This document shows positions 4,979 through 5,961 of a stretch of DNA of 5,961 nucleotides, one piece after another. Positions within the stretch are counted from its first letter, which is position 1, and each line of letters opens with the position of its first letter. A program made the translations under genes and the position numbers. The stretch covers positions 1-5,961 of the forward strand of contig JAITUX010000183.1 in assembly GCA_031286085.1 (NCBI GenBank), in the 5' to 3' direction. This stretch comes from Candidatus Adiutrix sp. Lineage in GTDB: Bacteria > Desulfobacterota > Desulfarculia > Adiutricales > Adiutricaceae. The notes beneath the pieces were generated by a model, which saw only the letters and a program-made list of their open reading frames with translations, made no database searches and was not told the DNA's origin.

Positions 4979-5961
4979 TCATTTCGGGGCGGATTTGGCG
5001 TCGAACTTTTCCGCCCACTTTTTCAGGATGCTCTCGCGCTGGCCGGCGGCCCAGGCGAAGTCGTTGTCTATGAGCTGCTTGATGGGGTCGCCCTCAAGGC
5101 CCTCGTAGCCCTCCTTAAGGCCGGTGGCGACGATGGGATAGTTTTTCCGGTAAAGTTCCATGGCGCTGTCGGAGACGGCCCAGTCCAGAAAAGTCTTGGC
5201 CGCGGGCGAAATTTGGGGCTTCTTCATCAGGGCGTTGGCCTCCAGGTCCCAGCCCGAGCCCTCGGCGGGGAAGACGACTTCCACCGGGGCGCCCTTTTTC
5301 TTCTGGCTGAGCCCGGCGTAACCGAAGCTTACGCCCACCGCGCATTCGCCGGCCGCGGCCATCTTGGCCGGCTTGGAGCCGGAATGGACGTATTGGGCCA
5401 CGTTCCGGTCCAGGGCCGCGAGATAATCCCAGCCGGCCTCCGATTCCTTGCCGTTAAGCTGCAGAATGGCGCTGACGGTCAGAAACCCGGTCCCCGAGGA
5501 ACTGGGGTTGGACATGACGATCTGGCCCTTGAGCTTGGGATTCAGAAGGTCCTGGTAAGTCTTTATGTCGGCGGGCTTAAGGCCCAGCTTGGCCAGTTCC
5601 TCGGTGTTGACGGTGAAGGCGGTCTCCCAGGCGTCGATGCCCACCCAGGTCGGGGGATTCAAGTCGGACCTGAAGCGGGGTAGAATCCGGTTGAGCCCGG
5701 CGGGGGCGTAAGGGGCCAGGAGGCCCAGGTTGTCCAGGATCATCATGGACGAGGCGGCCGTCCCCCAGACCAGGTCGGCCTGGGGCTGGTCTTTTTCAGC
5801 CAGAAGCCGGGCGGTGATGATGCCGGTGGACTCGCGCACCACATTCACGGCCACGCCGGGATTGAGGCGGGTGAAATCCGCCAGGTATTCAGTGACTTGT
5901 TCGTCTTCCAGGGCGGTATAGACGGTTATGGCCTTGGTTTCGTCGGCGGCCTCGGCCCCGG
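4979..5961 (-). CDS. phnS: periplasmic 2-aminoethylphosphonate-binding protein (PhnS2 type), N-terminus cut by window edge
   Basis: A solute-binding protein of the ABC importer, of the ferric-iron/spermidine-like class; 326 residues are visible and the frame stays open to the right edge. Visible residues 11-21 read ITVYTALEDEQ, the usual first beta strand of a mature binding protein. The preceding GAEAADETKA therefore probably lies at or just after a signal-peptide cleavage site, and most of the signal peptide is missing. Features of the PhnS2-like group are ESTGIITARLLAE (43-55), DLVWGTAASS (62-71), a serine/threonine loop NPSSSGTG (151-158) that could hold an anion, and SFGYAG (211-216). 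The family is about 335-345 residues, so little is lost. A GTG at 5852-5854 could be mistaken for a start, but strong coding similarity continues upstream of it. The gene is first of the visible cluster, so the operon promoter must lie outside the window. 2-AEP specificity rests on family resemblance plus phnXW linkage. Confidence 0.88.
   Translation of the reverse strand, partial: GAEAADETKAITVYTALEDEQVTEYLADFTRLNPGVAVNVVRESTGIITARLLAEKDQPQADLVWGTAASSMMILDNLGLLAPYAPAGLNRILPRFRSDLNPPTWVGIDAWETAFTVNTEELAKLGLKPADIKTYQDLLNPKLKGQIVMSNPSSSGTGFLTVSAILQLNGKESEAGWDYLAALDRNVAQYVHSGSKPAKMAAAGECAVGVSFGYAGLSQKKKGAPVEVVFPAEGSGWDLEANALMKKPQISPAAKTFLDWAVSDSAMELYRKNYPIVATGLKEGYEGLEGDPIKQLIDNDFAWAAGQRESILKKWAEKFDAKSAPK

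Noticed and set aside
4937..5683. 248-codon plus-strand frame opposite the binding protein
   Set aside because: It begins inside the stem-loop, has no recognisable domain and mirrors the binding-protein gene.
5852..5854. GTG as the start of the binding protein
   Set aside because: The frame continues upstream with the typical mature N-terminal strand ITVYTALEDEQ, so this GTG is an internal valine codon.
311..5961. Very frequent GGCCAGG/CCTGGCC words resembling a dispersed repeat
   Set aside because: They fall in coding frames as common Ala, Leu and Gly codons (GCC, CTG, GGC) and have no regular spacing, so codon bias explains them.

Overview
The window holds one co-directional gene cluster on the minus strand, read from the right edge to the left. 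It encodes uptake and breakdown of 2-aminoethylphosphonate (2-AEP, ciliatine), the commonest natural phosphonate. The order of transcription is: substrate-binding protein (phnS-like, 5' end cut by the window edge), ABC ATPase (phnT-like), a double-length fused permease (phnU/phnV-like), phosphonoacetaldehyde hydrolase (phnX) and 2-AEP:pyruvate aminotransferase (phnW). The binding protein would capture 2-AEP in the periplasm and the permease with its ATPase would import it. PhnW then moves the amino group to pyruvate, giving phosphonoacetaldehyde and alanine, and PhnX cuts the C-P bond to give acetaldehyde and phosphate. The three transporter genes resemble the variant set often called PhnS2-PhnT2-PhnU2, related to ferric-iron/spermidine-type importers, rather than the separate phnS-phnT-phnU-phnV genes of Salmonella.

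The genes are tightly packed. There is a 5-nt gap between ATPase and permease, a 4-nt ATGA overlap between permease and phnX, and a 29-nt gap between phnX and phnW. The one larger internal gap (81 nt, between binding protein and ATPase) carries a perfect 15-bp stem-loop without a T-run. This suggests mRNA processing or 3'-end protection that lets the binding protein be made in excess.

Left of phnW, bases 1-310 carry no convincing gene. On the minus strand this stretch holds, in order, a TTGATAC palindrome, two small GC-rich stem-loops, a good sigma-70-type promoter (TTGACT, 17 nt, TTTAAT) pointing left, a small hairpin at the expected transcript start, and a short stem followed by a T-run. 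The phn cluster therefore seems to end here and a separate leftward transcription unit seems to begin. Its gene lies outside the window.

The genes are GC-rich with strong G/C preference at third positions, which creates long spurious antisense frames. A periplasmic binding protein implies a cell with an outer membrane or lipoprotein anchoring. The protein style and gene set fit a proteobacterium or Desulfobacterota (deltaproteobacterial) member, but this is an impression and not a proven placement. No mobile element, CRISPR array, tRNA or rRNA was seen. The core is a recognisable known pathway; the less ordinary signals are the intercistronic hairpin and the promoter/leader at the left end.
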